From Irineochytrium annulatum (Eukaryota > Chytridiomycota > Chytridiomycetes > Chytridiales > Chytridiaceae): DNA of 43,113 nt. The stretch is taken from NCBI GenBank assembly GCA_027600665.1, contig JADGJL010000099.1, positions 1-43,113 on the forward strand. Direction: 5' to 3'. Below the pieces are notes generated by a model. The model was not told where the DNA came from, did not search any database, and saw nothing but the letters and a program-made list of their open reading frames with translations. Positions 1 through 12,668 of this stretch are shown piece after piece. Position numbers and translations under genes: made by a program. Numbering within the stretch: position 1 is the stretch's first letter; each line of letters opens with the position of its first letter.

Positions 1-3000
1 GTCCCCGGTTGTCCATCACTGACATCAGCATCGACCCGCCACCGGACGGTGAGCCGCCATGCATCCCGTTCATGGACCCATACGACCCCTGATGCCCCAT
101 CTGCCCCTGCTGATACATCGTCCCCGGTATGGACATGGGTTGCGCACCACCGGGTCCAGGGACCGACCGTGCTGCCGACGCTAGATCCATGTGGCTGACG
201 CTGCCCCTCCGCGACGAGTTCTGGTGCACGCCATTCGCCACGGGATGCCCCCCTCCACCGGTCGCACGATACCCGTACCCCGCGGCGTTCGGATACGCCC
301 CCGGCTGGTTGCTTTGGTCGTAAGCGGCGTTGAGCGTCGGGACGGAGTGGCGTTTTTGAAAGTAGTGTCCACCAGGGACACCGGAATCCATTGGAGAGGA
401 CTGGAGGTTCGACGGAGATGGAAGGGGTTGCTGTGACGGCACGTTCGAGCGCGAGTAAACGCCCGCCGTCCGAAAGTCCGCGTAAGGCGAGGTCCCTAGG
501 CTTGGAGGTTGTGATGACTGGGATGATGATTGCGCCTGCTTCCACAGAGACCCGCTGCCTGAGCCCTGTATCGCTGAACGACCCATCATAGCATTCGAGA
601 TGGCGCCTGCGCCCATTCCCGAACCCGAAAGAGGTAGCCGCGCGTGTGCTTGTTGCTGCATGCCGGAATTATTCGTGTTGCCAGCTATGGGCGGCGGCGC
701 GTTCATCGAGATCTCGAGGTACCCGTTGGGGCCGACGAGCCCGGCATATCCACTGGAAGAGGGAAGCATATCGGTTGAGGAGGTGTAGATGTGGTGAGGG
801 GCGTGTTGTGTGTGTGGGTTCATGCGCTGCGGATCCTCCTCGTCAAGGATGTACATTTCCGGGGGATTCATCCTCTCAAGGCTAGGTGGCGCTCGTGGTG
901 AAACCAAGCCGCCGGCACCATTTACAGAATTGTTTCCCAGGGACGTTCCGTCGTAGTACTCTGCTCCAGGGCCCCGATCGTCTTGATAATAGTGCTGAGT
1001 CAATGAATGCGCGTTCATAACCGGGGAGGAGCCGTTATTTGCGTTCGCATTTATCGGCAGCGAAACGACATTCCGCGGAGGCCACGCTCCTCCCATGATG
1101 TTGTTCGGTATCGAGGATCTCCGAGACAATCCATATGGCACCGCCCCTCGTTGATTCGGATCTGATACTAAGTCGGAAGCGCTCATCGATCCTCTGCGAC
1201 TGGCTCCGGCCGGGTTTCCGTTCGCTTGCGATGCGAGGGACGACGACGATGAGAGTTGTCTCCGCAAGTGACTGTTAGGAAGCTGGTGGTAACCGCTTTG
1301 GCCACTCGGCGCAGTTATGGGGCCCGGATCGTACCCCGCCTCAAAGGGATTCCATTCCGTTGACACGGCGAGACTCGGCGCTCTGCTTACCAATGTCTTC
1401 CGTTCTCCCTTCTCCCCTGTCCGCGGGTGTCCGTCTCCGGCGAATTCGATCCCGTCCCCAGACGCCGAGGCTGCCGGATGGCCCGGTGCCGCAGCCATCA
1501 GGACCAGCGGAGCCCCCGTGTACGCCGGATCCGCCAGGAAAGCGTGCGCAGCAGAAGCGTTTCCGATCGTGAGCGAGTCGGAGCTGTGGTACTGATGCGG
1601 CATATTAATCATCCCATTGTCATCGGCGGACGGTGAGCCCCGTGACGCAGCCTGCGGGTAATGTGTGATGGTTTGAGACCGAGCCTTCCGGAGCGGAAAC
1701 GGAGGATGCTGACTAAGCGAGTACGGTGGGTTGATCGGTTGCTGTTGTTGTTGGGCGGTGTCCATGGCTATGTGCATCATATTCGGTGACGTGGAGTGCG
1801 GCTTCGAGGCAGCGAAGTACATGTCGTGGATACCGGGCGGCCTCAAATCCCCAGGCTGCGTATAGCTTGTTGCAACCGCGACAGCTGTTGCTAGCTTAGC
1901 ACGCGCTTCTGCGTCCTGGTCTCCGCCGAGTCGTTGATGGAGGGACATAGACGCTCCGCTGTCCGAGTCAGAAATCGAAGCGGTCTCGGCCAAAGCGCCG
2001 AGGGGTATATTGCTGTTCGAACTCATCCGCAAAGACATATCGGCCATTCCCTCCGTAACTCCGTTTATGCGTGGGGACGTCATCGCCCGCCGCCGCTCGA
2101 ACTCCTCCGGCGTTTTCCGAATTACCGCCGACACGCTCGACCGCGACCCCGCAACGGACCTCCTCCTCGCCATCCCCGACGCCCGGCCTGCCGTTTCCAT
2201 TGAGACACCCGAATTAGCCCCAAGTGCCTGGCGGGCGGAGCCATACGAGTTAAACCCAACCGCTGCCCCCTCAAACGAGTTCAGGCTATCGGAATCGTCC
2301 ACGCGCGATGACGAATCGGCCGTCGACGACGTATCAGAGAAGGCACCATCTCCAAACGCGGCCTCCTTCCCAGCGGATCCCTTCACAGTTGTCTTATTCG
2401 GCCCGCTCTGCTGTTGGATCGCAACCAGCCGCTGCAATTGAGGCGGGACGGTCTGCACCTTCGAGCTGCTTATCGTGTTTGCGCGCGGCCGCCGTCCCGC
2501 AGTTGCTGTCGGTGGGTTGGGATTCGGATTCATGCTTAATCCGGCGGGGGTAGGTGTTTTCGGGATGAGCAGAGGCGGCGCGAAGGGACCCGTGAACTTC
2601 TCCCCAGTCACGAAAGGATGCATCTTCGCCTGCTGAGGCGACCATCTCTCCAACGGATTCAACTGGAGCAGACCGAGGAGAAAGTCCGTGAATGCAAGCC
2701 GGTTTTGCATTTCTATGCCAGTTCATTATCAACTTAAAAAAAACCTGAACAAACCTTTATCGATCTCCTTCGGACTTAAGCCTTTCCGCATGACAGGATA
2801 TGATTTGACGATCTCCGGGAGGGTTGTACCGTTAAAGTATCGCTTCGACGGCAGCTCCTGGCACCCATTATCCTTGTCCTGAGAACGTTTAGTGTCGGCT
2901 TGTAAAAGGACAACGGCAACGGGCCCTCACCTTCATATACTGTTCTATCGACTTTAACCGCCACGTCCCTTTCCCTTCCCCATGCTTCTCAAAGAACTGA

Positions 3001-4569
3001 TGCGCCGTCTTGCCCTTCTCGCACATATAACTATGCGGGACCCCCAGCATCTCCGCTATCCGCGCGACCTGATTGTACTCGGAGCTGCCGGGGAACAACG
3101 GAAGACCCAGAAACAACTCCGCCGCTATGCACCCTAGAGACCACATGTCGATGGAGGACGTGTAGGGGAGGCCGAGGAGGACCTCAGGGGATCGATAGAA
3201 GCGGGATTGGATGTAGGTGTAGACCGTCTGGCTCTCGTGGCAGGCGGATCCGAAGTCGATCACTTTGATGGTAGGGGAGTCGAGGCTTTGATAAGGGTTA
3301 AATCAGTGCAAAACAGGCCACCACATTACTTTTTGAGGAGGATATTCTCCGGCTTCAGATCGCAGTGGATTATCCGTGCCTTGTTTAGTAACACAAGACA
3401 TTCCAAAATCTGCTGCACAAAAACCCGCACTAAGTTAGTGCTGAGGCCGCGAAATTGATTCTGCTTGATCAGCTCATACAGATTCACGCTCAGCATCTCA
3501 AAGATAATGCATAGGTGGTTTCTGAACAGAAAGGTGTCTTTCATGCACACGATGTGGTGCTTGTCCATTTTATCATGCTCATTATTAAGCTGTAAATAAT
3601 CAGCGATTGTCCACACCTGTCATTCCCACATACCATATCAAGAATAGCCACCTCCACCAGCGACTGGTTGTAGTACGCAGGCTTGTTCTTAATGACTTTA
3701 ACCGCCACGTTCGCCTTCGTTTTGATGTTCTGGCACTTAACAACCTGCCCAAAAGTCCCCTGTCCCAATATATCCAAGATTTGGTACCTAGAAGCCAAAA
3801 AATCAGCATGACAACCCCCCAATCATGATCAGTAAGTCACGTACTGCTGCCCCTCCTGCGACCCCAGAATGTCGTTGACGTAAAGAATATAATCCCAATC
3901 CTCATTGTCAAAGCCATCGTTATGAACGGGCTTCGATGGCTTCGTCAACACCCGCCGAGGATTCTGCTCAGTCTGATAACTGAAGCCGGCATTGCACTTC
4001 ACATATGTCCGCAGGATGAACCTCGTCAGCGACTTCGTCGGCTGCCAAAAAATCCGTCAGCATATATCCACAATCGTGGGATAGCCCACCCCAATGTATC
4101 CCGCTGGCGGTTTCCCATGGCTCGTCCGGACCGTCTCCCAGTCCGTAACGGGCCGGAACCCCCCACCACGAAATGTTCCCGCCTCCTTCGCTCCCTCCGG
4201 ATCAGGCTGATCCTTCACGCTCTGCATGAATGCGCTCCGCCTCCGCTCCAACTTCTGCACGTTCTCGTTGTTGGTCGGTAAAGGAGATTCGGGAGGTCCA
4301 GCAGTATCGAGAGGGACCGCGGCAACGGTCGAGGAGGCGGGTGATGAATGCGACGGTGAGGATGCGGAGATGGGGGACAGGGAGCTGACGAAGCCGCTCG
4401 GCGTCTTCAAAATGTCCATCGAGGTCGTGAGCGGGCCGGATGGCGGTTGGGACGAGGCCGCGATCGTGTTGATATGGCTGGGCTTCCGGGTCTGCGGGAT
4501 CCCGAGTGTCTGCGCATCATCAAACGATCCTCTCCTCGGTGCATCCTGCCCGTTCCGCTCTGGATCCAT
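1..4569 (-). CDS. YAK1: Yak1/DYRK-family protein kinase, C-terminus off left edge
   Basis: Dual-specificity tyrosine-regulated kinase of the Yak1 type, a growth and stress signalling kinase downstream of PKA/TOR. Exons (minus strand): 4569-4090, 4041-3845, 3787-3634, 3589-3330, 3285-2931, 2878-2755, 2712-<1; introns are 42-57 nt and all phases agree. A Yak1-specific pre-kinase block reads [17 protein letters not shown]. The kinase domain spans about residues 226-557: GQGTFGQVV glycine loop, VAVKVIKNK lysine, HCDLKPEN catalytic loop, DFGSAC, and the [13 protein letters not shown] activation segment with the autophosphorylated Tyr-x-Tyr. After the kinase core the frame stays open to base 1 (about 900 residues) and is rich in Ser, Gln, Asn, Gly and Pro; a PPQLQRL segment matches fungal Yak1. 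The start is the Met at 4569; an in-frame Met at 4758 is also possible. The exon 1 donor (GTGGGC) is the least certain junction. Family call is firm, stop not seen. Confidence 0.9.
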
Positions 4570-5071
4570 AGCGATAAAGCGGCGGCCGCGATGATCAGGG
4601 CCGGTATTGTAGAGTACCAGGCACGTCGAGCAATTTTGATTCCCAGATAAAGACGCGCTGGAGTTGAGGACCCCAGATCTCGCTCTGTTTAGAGCCTTTC
4701 TGGGAGCTGTGCTGCGATCGTGCTCGCGTACATTCTCTTGACGCGTTGCAACATCCACCGAAGAACCATGAAGGAAGACATCTCTCGTACTTGAACAGGA
4801 ATGTCCTTTCCCCCCGGCGATTTTAGGCTGGAATTGAATGCGAAGATCTACCTTAAAATCAATACGACCAGAGCTTTGCCAAGAGCTACATCCTGCGATC
4901 GTACGTGGTACTTTATTGATCGTTTGTCTGTTACTGTTCTATTTTCCATGCCATAAATACAATGATAAAAAGTTTAAACAGGCGCGTGTGTGAAAAGGTC
5001 CTCCATTACTCCTTGAAAATGCAGGCTAGTGACGGTACGAAGGCAGACAAATCAAACATTCGATCACATCT
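4570..5071. other. Intergenic region upstream of YAK1
   Basis: About 500 bases between the YAK1 start and the stop of the Mpv17 gene. It should hold the YAK1 promoter and 5' leader and the Mpv17 3' end. The minus-strand frame of YAK1 exon 1 stays open to a Met at 4758, so part of it could be coding. Around 4900-4990 it becomes AT-rich. I see no other gene. Confidence 0.4.
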
Positions 5072-5821
5072 TCAAAAAAACCAATCAGTAATAAAAAAAG
5101 CATGCGACATGAAACGCACCAACGCCTTTTCAAGCTTCGGCGCCGCCGGCGTCAACCGGCTCATCGCAACGGAAAGGTACGTGTTCCAGCCCGTCGCAAC
5201 CACGTTGACGACCAAACTCCTGTACAATATCGGCACGAAGGCAAAGTTAACAAGTTGGACGGCTGGCCATAGCTTCCAGTTATTGTACAACGCCGGTAAG
5301 TAGCCCTGCGATCAGGTTAATCATCGCAAACGGGCCGTAAGGTAACTCCGCACCTTCTCCAATCTATCCTTCACCTCGTCAACCGATTTCCCTTCCATGA
5401 AGCCCGTCGCGCCAAAAAAAATTCCTGCATTAAATAAGAAACCATCTGACAAGAAGCCGCGCATTCCCACCTATAAACAGCGGCGCAAAGAGCAACTGGT
5501 CGCCCGCTACCCTCAAAAGCAAGTTGGCTGTCGGATTCGCGGCCGTGACGCTCTGATCATATCATGTGTTAGTCGCACACATGCGAATCCACAGCGCCAG
5601 ACCTTCTGGAGGAACGGGTACCAAACGGCGACGCAAGGCCCGGCCAGGCAGCCGCCAAAGGCCATCAGGCGCGCGGTCCGGAAGAAGTCATGATCTTTTC
5701 CCTTGCGATCGACGGCCTGCTGGGCGATGACGTCCCCGAGGCCGAAGAGCGCGCCGGTCGAAAGCGACTGCACCAGGATCGGGTGCCGGTGCAGATAGGT
5801 GTGGTACGCGCGGAAGATCAT
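5072..5821 (-). CDS. SYM1: Mpv17/PMP22/Sym1 family membrane protein
   Basis: Small integral membrane channel protein of the Mpv17/PMP22 family, of the inner mitochondrial (Sym1) or peroxisomal membrane. Exons: 5821-5603, 5552-5471, 5424-5354, 5305-5072, giving 201 residues, the usual family size. The N-terminus reads like the family (YLHRHPILVQSLSTGALFG, then GDVIAQQ), followed by GPCVAVWYPFLQK, RVAGDQLLFAPLFIG, and near the C-terminus NNWKLWPAVQLVNFAFVP and VNVVATGWNTYLS; the W-K-LWP-Q-NF and GWNTYLS blocks are the Mpv17 signature. The three introns are 46-50 nt. It lies head to head with the Ctf18 gene across 134 bp. The sequence does not decide between mitochondrial Sym1 and peroxisomal PMP22, so the symbol is tentative; the family call is firm. 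Confidence 0.9.
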
Positions 5822-5955
5822 GGCGATGTGGTGTTGGTGTCAGTGGAGGTTCCCGGATGGAGTGGAGGCTCCACTTCCTCCTGTCCAAAAGTCAAATCTC
5901 TCGCTTAACAGACCCCACATTTAGACGCCGGCGCTTTCGGACGGAGACGGCCGAG
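5822..5955. promoter_or_regulatory. Shared upstream region of Mpv17 and Ctf18 genes
   Basis: Only 134 bp separate two divergent start codons, so both promoters must lie here or inside the flanking exons. I recognise no clear TATA box or factor site. The regulatory role is inferred from layout only. Confidence 0.4.
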
Positions 5956-8900
5956 ATGGATGAGGACTTCAATGACGGCTTCGACGCGGACGCAATGGCG
6001 GCGCTTATGGATATGGAGGAGGAGGAGATGCGCCAGGATGATGCCGCTACGCGCGGTCTGTGCTCTGAGAAAGTTTAGATCCTTGGTTTCCTGATCAGTT
6101 TCTCTCCAGACGTCTTCAATGGTGGCCAGCGCGAGGCCGGGAATGCGAACGGTGACGACCAGCGGCTTGGTGATAACTGTCTACCTTGACTGCACGGGCT
6201 CCGAGGCAGCTGACTTGGCATTTAGGGGCTGTAACGAAGCTCATCAGTGAAGGCCGACAGCATACTCCCGCATTCTCATCATCACCGCCCGCTTGGACAT
6301 CGCCTTCGCGGAATTACCACCAGCCCACTCCAGTCCCGTCTGACCTGGCCATACATTCGAAAATGCGTGACGAAAGCAGCGATGAGCGGGGCGACAACGC
6401 CATTTCATCGGATGCCCCCTCCCTATTGTCCGCTCTCCCGTCTGAAGTCGACATCGGCTTGCAATCCGTGCAAAGCAAGAAGAACTGTTTGCCGGAGTCA
6501 GACCGGCAATACGGCCAACTGAAGACCGCTTTAGAGCACGAGCTCTTCCGACCATATCGGCCCCCGACGGCGGATGATGACGACAACATCCCGCTTTTCT
6601 CCGACTCGGATAACGAACAGATGACGGCGCCGGAGTCGTCATTCCCCTCGCGGCATGGGCCGGCGGTCGATCCGCTCTATCTTTCCGAAGATGAAGTGCG
6701 GACGGCGGAGGAGGACATACGGCGGAAGGAGATCCGGAATGGGAAGCGGTCTCTGATGGATGCGGGGATTGCCAGCAACTTATTCCAGCCGCGACATGAG
6801 CCTGGATATCGGCCTGTGGAAAATGACGACGACTATATCATCCCAGCGCGATCTCGAAGAGCTTCCCCGGAACCGATGGACGGCGCTCGCAAGCGAGCGC
6901 GGAACGACAACGTCGTCTTCAACGCCGACGACGACTTTGATATGGGTGACTCGTTCGACGATATCTACGAGATGATGACGCAGCCCAGCCAGCGCGTGCC
7001 GTCCTCCCGATCGTCCATGATGCAGAAGTCGAGCATGGAGGTGGCCGCCCTGGCGAGGGAGGTGAAGTTGCAGAAGGAGCTCCGGAGGACGGTCACGAGG
7101 TCCATCAAGGCGCAAAAGCGGGACTTTACAAAGCTGCCGTCGTCGAATCAGTTTGTGCACGCGACGGATTCGCAGGGGGTGCGATTGTTCATACCGCTGA
7201 AACCGGCGAGGCGATTTGAGGAGGAGGATGTTACCACGCGGGCGCTGCCTGGGTCGATTTATGGGTTGATGAGGGAGTTGGAAATGATGCGGGATCCCCA
7301 ATTCGACGCGTCGCAAGAGTCAAGGATAAGCATGGGCGATGGCGAGGAGATCGATATGGTAAAAAGGAGGAAGGAGGTTGGGGATCAGTTGTGGGTCGAC
7401 AAGTACGCTCCAAGAATGTATATCGATCTCGTTGGGGAGGAGCGGATAAATAGAGACGTCTTGAACTGGGTGAAACACTGGGACTTTTGCGTGTTCCGGA
7501 AGCCGATTAAGTTGCAGGCGGCCGGGAGCTCGAGCTCAAATGGGTGGAAGACGAAGCAAAACAAGGATGTGGTTAGCCTTTTTTTTGGTTTTTTTCAAGG
7601 CGCCAATGCGTACTAAGGGTGTTGTCGACAGATGCTTGATCGACTGCAGAGGCCGGAAAAGAAGGTGCTCGAAATGCAAAAAAAAAAGCTGACGCTGTGA
7701 AGATTCTTTTACTAACCGGTCCCGCCGGTCTCGGCAAAACAACGCTGGCACACGTCGTGGCTCGCCATGCTGGTTATAACATTATTGAAATCAACGCAAG
7801 GTGTTTTCAATTTGAGGAACCTTTACCTAACAAGGGCATAGTGATGACCGCACAGGAGAGGCGCTAAAGAACAAGATTCTAAATGCAATAAGCTCGAAGT
7901 CGATAAAGAATGGAAAGCCGAACCTCGTCATAATCGACGAGATTGACGGAGCGAGCTCGGCTGGAGGTGAAAATGTAACTTACAGAGGGAAGAACTAAAC
8001 TAACGTCGTCGCAGAACCTTATCAAGCTGTTAGTTGAGCTTTCGTCCAGCGAGCTAAAGTCAAAGAAAGACGATGGGCCTTCCGAAGGTGGGGAGGCACC
8101 GAAGCAAAGCAAATGTACGTGTATACGTTGTGTCCATGTCGAGCTTACCACGTTTGGCACTGATAGCCAAGAAAAAGCGAGCGCTATTGCGGCCACTGAT
8201 ATGCATCTGCAATGATCAGTTGAGTATTGAGATGTGACTATGTTATAATAAGCAACCGAATAGATACGCGCCAGTGCTTCGACCTCTTCGAGCCGCGTCA
8301 GAAGTGATTGTATTCCGGACACCGCCGCTGAGCATACTGGCAAAACGATTGACCGAGATATGTCGATGGGAAAACCTAAAGACGGACCTCCGGGCAGTCA
8401 TGGCACTGTGCGAGATCAGTGGAGGTGATCTCCGCTCGTGCTTGAACACGCTCCAGTTGTTGCGGAAGCGCAACCGGACCCTCTCGGTCGAGATGGTACT
8501 CAAGAGCGGAATAAAGGATATCAGCAAGGGGTTATTCAATGTTTGGGAACAAATTTTCACAGTTGCTCCGGACAAGAAGGGCGAGGAAAAGGGAGGGGAG
8601 AATCGGAGGTACATTGGTCGCTTGTCGAATATGATTATGACGAGTGGCGATGAGGAGAAAATCCTGCAGGGTAAAAAAGCTTTTATCAATGTTGCATCAA
8701 GGGCCAGAGCTCTGACTCTTCTTAGGGTGCTATGAAAACTTCCTCAAAATGGACTGCCATGATGCCATCAGTGCAGTTGGAGGTAGGCCGTCCCGGATCC
8801 AAGCGGCTTTGGACTGGATGATCTTCGGAGACATGCTAACAAAAGGCGGGGTCTCGTCCGAGCTTATGCGATATCGACCCTTCACCATCATCAGCTTCCA

Positions 8901-10068
8901 TCAGCTCTTCGCCCGCATGGCAAAACCGTCGCTAGATTTTCCCCGGATGGATTTTGAGGCGTCCATCGCGCGACAGACGAAGGAAGCCATCTACGACATG
9001 TTCATCAAGGGCATGGAGATCAACGCTCGCTCATGGTGGGGACGCCGCCGGCGGGTCGTCGAGGAGCTGCTGCCGTCACTCTTCCGCATCATATCTCCGG
9101 AACTTAAGTCGGTGAACCCGCAGCTGCTCAAGCCCGATGAGAAGCTAGTGCTCAATCGTTTGGTCGATATTATGTGCACGTTCGGAATGAAGTATGTCCA
9201 GGATAAGGGGCCGCTGGGGAGCTATCAATTCCGATTGGAACCGTAAGACCGCCAGCTGTGACATACATGTGGGGCTGACGTTGCTTCAGGCCTCTTGATA
9301 GCATTAAACTGAAAAGCGATGCCAGCACGACAAACTACTGCCTCTCTATCACTAACAACGTTCGCCAGCTGATTGCAAAGGAGGTGAGGAACTGGACGCA
9401 TAGAAAAGGCGATAACTGATGCCGCAAAGATTGGTTTGGAAGCAATCCGCAGAGCCGACTTCATGGGAGGGGGGTCACGTTCTGGAGCGAACGGCAAACG
9501 GTCACCAGATCTAACAAGACGGCAGCCGCACGGCAAGGGCGCCGGAGGACTCGGCGCAAACGAGAAGCTGCCGAAGTCAACTCATGCTTTCTTCACCGTC
9601 GTAAACAAGAAGATGCCGGAGGTACCCCAACGCGTGCCGGCGGAGGAATCTATATACCCTCTTGACGGCATGGAAAACGAGCCGTCCGCTCCGTAAGCTT
9701 TGTTTCCCTGCGCCAGGTATATCGCTAAGACAAGTTCAAACAGCTTGTATAGACCCGGAAGTGGCAACGCGATGGCGCCTGCAAAAAAGCGGCCCATAAT
9801 CAAGTCAAACGTATGATTTCGCACAAAGATTGATGCTAACGCAGGATTTACGCAGACCACAAAGGACTTCTTCGGGAGGCCGATTCTCATGAGTGATGAA
9901 AATCAAGGTACCGTCGTTGTAGCTACCACGTTTTCTGAACATGGAACCCGGTATACAGAAGCCCTGGACAGCGCACCTAAAGAACGGACGCTCAAATACA
10001 AGCATCATGATGGGTTTTCGAACGCCGTGAGGGTGCCGTTTAAAATTAAGGAGATATTTTTAGAGTGA
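5956..10068 (+). CDS. CTF18: Ctf18, large subunit of the alternative clamp loader
   Basis: AAA+ ATPase that with Rfc2-5, Dcc1 and Ctf8 loads PCNA at forks and supports sister-chromatid cohesion in the nucleus. Exons: 5956-6055, 6110-6169, 6226-7571, 7632-7664, 7703-7800, 7842-7974, 8015-8114, 8167-8218, 8264-8670, 8726-9242, 9290-9383, 9430-9692, 9744-9810, 9856-10068 (1160 residues, phases consistent). An acidic N-terminus leads into [18 protein letters not shown] (RFC-box-like), Walker [28 protein letters not shown], Walker [11 protein letters not shown], sensor 1 CICND and sensor 2 [12 protein letters not shown]. The C-terminus ends with [17 protein letters not shown], matching the Ctf18 tail that contacts Dcc1-Ctf8. 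The 38-nt intron 7665-7702 is A-rich and the shortest here; without it the frame stops. Very secure family call; exons 2 and 13 have the softest junctions. Confidence 0.93.
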
Positions 10069-10172
10069 TAAAACTGTGCAATTTTTTTATTTATCGTTTT
10101 TTCTTGTAATTTCTTGTATCCATTGAGAATTAGAGACGACCATGTTGCAGTCAAACTTTGATTAAATGGGGG

Positions 10173-12668
10173 ATGGAACATGGGATGCGCCATCGACGCG
10201 CCCTCGCTCTCATACTCGGTGTTATTGCGCTGTTTCTTTGGCTGACTATTGCATTCAATCCTTTTTTGAGACACGCGCGCGGCGCAATCCGTTTTGAAAG
10301 CGCCCAAGGGCGACCGCCGAAGATAGGGAAGAAACCGACGTCGTTTACGCTGCACAACGTGACCGTCCGCGATGACTACGCCTTTCTGCGAAACTTGACG
10401 CCGGACGTGTTGAATTACATAAAGCAAGAGAATGAATACACCGACGCGATAATGGCGAAATCGAAGTCTCTCCAGAGGGAGCTCGTGAAGGAGCTTGCTA
10501 ATGCGAGCACAGATCTTTCTCGTGTCGAAGACTGCAACCGGAATCTTCCTGGCGAGTTTTGGGAGCAAGGGACGCATTTCTACTGGATTGATTACCCGGT
10601 TGATAAACCACATCCTGTGTATATGAGGCGCCGCATCATTCTCGACAAATATTCGTGTTCTTGCCCTATGCCAGCGACTGCTGGCGAGGTGGTGCTCGAC
10701 GTTAACGAGATCGTGCCACCCGAGGGCCGTGATCGTTTTCAGATTGGGGTGTTTGAGGTGAATCCCGACGATGAGAACTTGCTGGCGTACTCGTACGATT
10801 TTAGCGGGAAAGAGAGCTTCCAGCTGTGCGCTCGCAATTTGTCTTCGGGCGAGCAACTTGGCTCTCCAATTCCGGATACATACTATTCCGTTCGTTGGTT
10901 TCCCGGAGATGCGCCGTCCGAGCGCTGGTTGTATTTTAATTCGATCGATAGGACTTATGGCGTGCCGAGTCATATAAACAAAGTTTGCATTGCGGGATGC
11001 CGGAGTACTTCAGGAGATGTGGTTGATGTTTACTCCGAGTTGGATATCAGTATGACGACGGAACTGGACAGAACCGCGGATGGGTTGTATCTCTTGCTGA
11101 GGGTACCGATCGTCAATCCCTCGTACAACGGCCTTACTGTATTCCAAGATTGTTGGCCAAGTCACGTCCGAAGTTCTGCTTATTTCCACGGAGGCTCCCA
11201 ATGTTCTTGTGCCGACTTTCGGAAGGACTGAAAATGTTCAGTACGAGTTGGAGCATGTTCACCCTTATATCTATGCGCGGATTAACGACGCGTCGGCGAT
11301 AAACTTCAGGATAGTTAGAGGATCGTTGTCGGACCTTAACGGTTCCTTGGCAACGAGCTCTTTCCAAGAAGTCATCCCTCACTCTGAAGACGTGTTCATT
11401 GAAAAGTTAGAGGCGCTTCAAGGGTATTTGGTGTCGTGGATATGGACAAACTCACTCCGGCACATTCAAATCACATCTCTTGCAACACACAAATCTGACA
11501 TCATCACCGACGTACGAGCGCTGAAACCGTTCTCGGTCTTTCCTGGATCTGTCGGGGATATGGAGTCTAGGATTAACAGGAAGTTTAACTCCACCTGCTT
11601 TATATTCAACAACTCGAGCTTGACGACGCCGCGGTCTCTTTATGCTTATGACATGAACAGCTCGAGGATGAGCAAACTTTTATACGAGACGTTGCCAGGT
11701 TACAACATGGACGTTTTCGAGGAACGGCTAATTTGGGCACCCTCATCGATAACGCCGTCAGTCAAGATACCGATATACATTTCCTACATGAAAAATGGCG
11801 CTGTCGAGCAATTAGAGGCAGGTCCGCGACCGTTGCTGGTAAGGGCTTATGGAGCATATGGAGGATTTCAAGAAGCTATCTTCAACACCGAACTTCTCCC
11901 TTTGTTTAAGAGGGGCTTTGGATATGCTGTATGTCACCCGCGAGGTGATGGAGACCTTGGGAGGTCTTGGTATCTGGAAGGAAAGTACGAGAACAAGAAC
12001 CGGACGTTCATCGACACGCTCGACTGTTTGAGGGAGCTTGTCTCCGCCGGATATACTAGTAAAGGGAACATCGCGCTCATTGGGAGAAGTGCGGGAGGGC
12101 TTATTGCTGGCACCGCGGCTCTCGATTGGGGTTTTGTTGACGGGGATAGCGACGGCTATGTTGGGGCGGTGATCGCGCAGGTACCTTTCATCGATCCTAT
12201 CGGCGACATGGTTGATGCAACTGTACCGTGGACTGCCTTTGAATGGTACTTTGCAAATCGCGTGGATTAGCTCATTGGCTCTAAGCAGCGCGTTAGGTTC
12301 GAGTGGGGAAACCCTATACAATCGAAGGAAATTTTCTTGGCTATGCTCAACTACTCCCCGTATATGAAAATTAAGGAGAGAACGACTCTACCAGCTCTCT
12401 TTGTTACTGGCGGTATAAACGACCCGCGGGTACCGTTCTTCGAGCCGGTTAGTGACCATCAACCTTTCTGTTTTAACATACCCGGCAGCTCAAATTTGTC
12501 GCCAAGCTACGGGCTTCCAAAGTCAACAATCCTGATGACGGCGAAGGTACGCCGCTCTTACTTCGGCTGTCGCAAAAGGGCCACTTCTCCGACGCAAACG
12601 ACATGGGCCATCTTGAGGAGTTAGCAGAGCTTTACGCGTTCATCTTTGGCGCGCTTGACGTCCGTTAG
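10173..12668 (+). CDS. Oligopeptidase B-like (S9A) serine peptidase with N-terminal membrane anchor
   Basis: Prolyl-oligopeptidase-family peptidase closest to protease II/oligopeptidase B, which cleaves short peptides after basic residues. Exons: 10173-11102, 11149-12245, 12297-12447, 12489-12668 (785 residues). The S9 propeller region contains LLAYSYDFSGKE. The hydrolase domain has RAYGAYGG, nucleophile motif IGRSAGG (Ser; bacterial enzymes have GGSAGG), Asp in GGINDPRVPFFEP, EWGNP, and His in KGHFSDAND. An apparent stop at 12268 lies inside a 51-nt intron; splicing TG|GTACTT to GCGTTAG| restores ATVPWTAFEWFEWGNP, the same length as bacterial homologues over that stretch. Residues about 10-27 form a strongly hydrophobic segment after RHRR, so the protein looks membrane-anchored or signal-anchored, unlike cytosolic oligopeptidase B. 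Substrate range cannot be told from sequence. Confidence 0.88.

Noticed and set aside
2010..2441. Plus-strand open frame opposite the Yak1 tail
   Set aside because: The minus strand carries the continuous Yak1 frame; the plus-strand protein shows no family feature.
10005..10973. Long minus-strand open frame (322 codons)
   Set aside because: It lies antisense to the end of Ctf18 and the first peptidase exon, has no recognisable motif, and the plus strand is clearly coding.
12246..12296. Apparent premature stop and frameshift in the oligopeptidase B-like gene
   Set aside because: A GT..AG intron of 51 nt removes it and gives exactly the expected length of the conserved EWGNP region.
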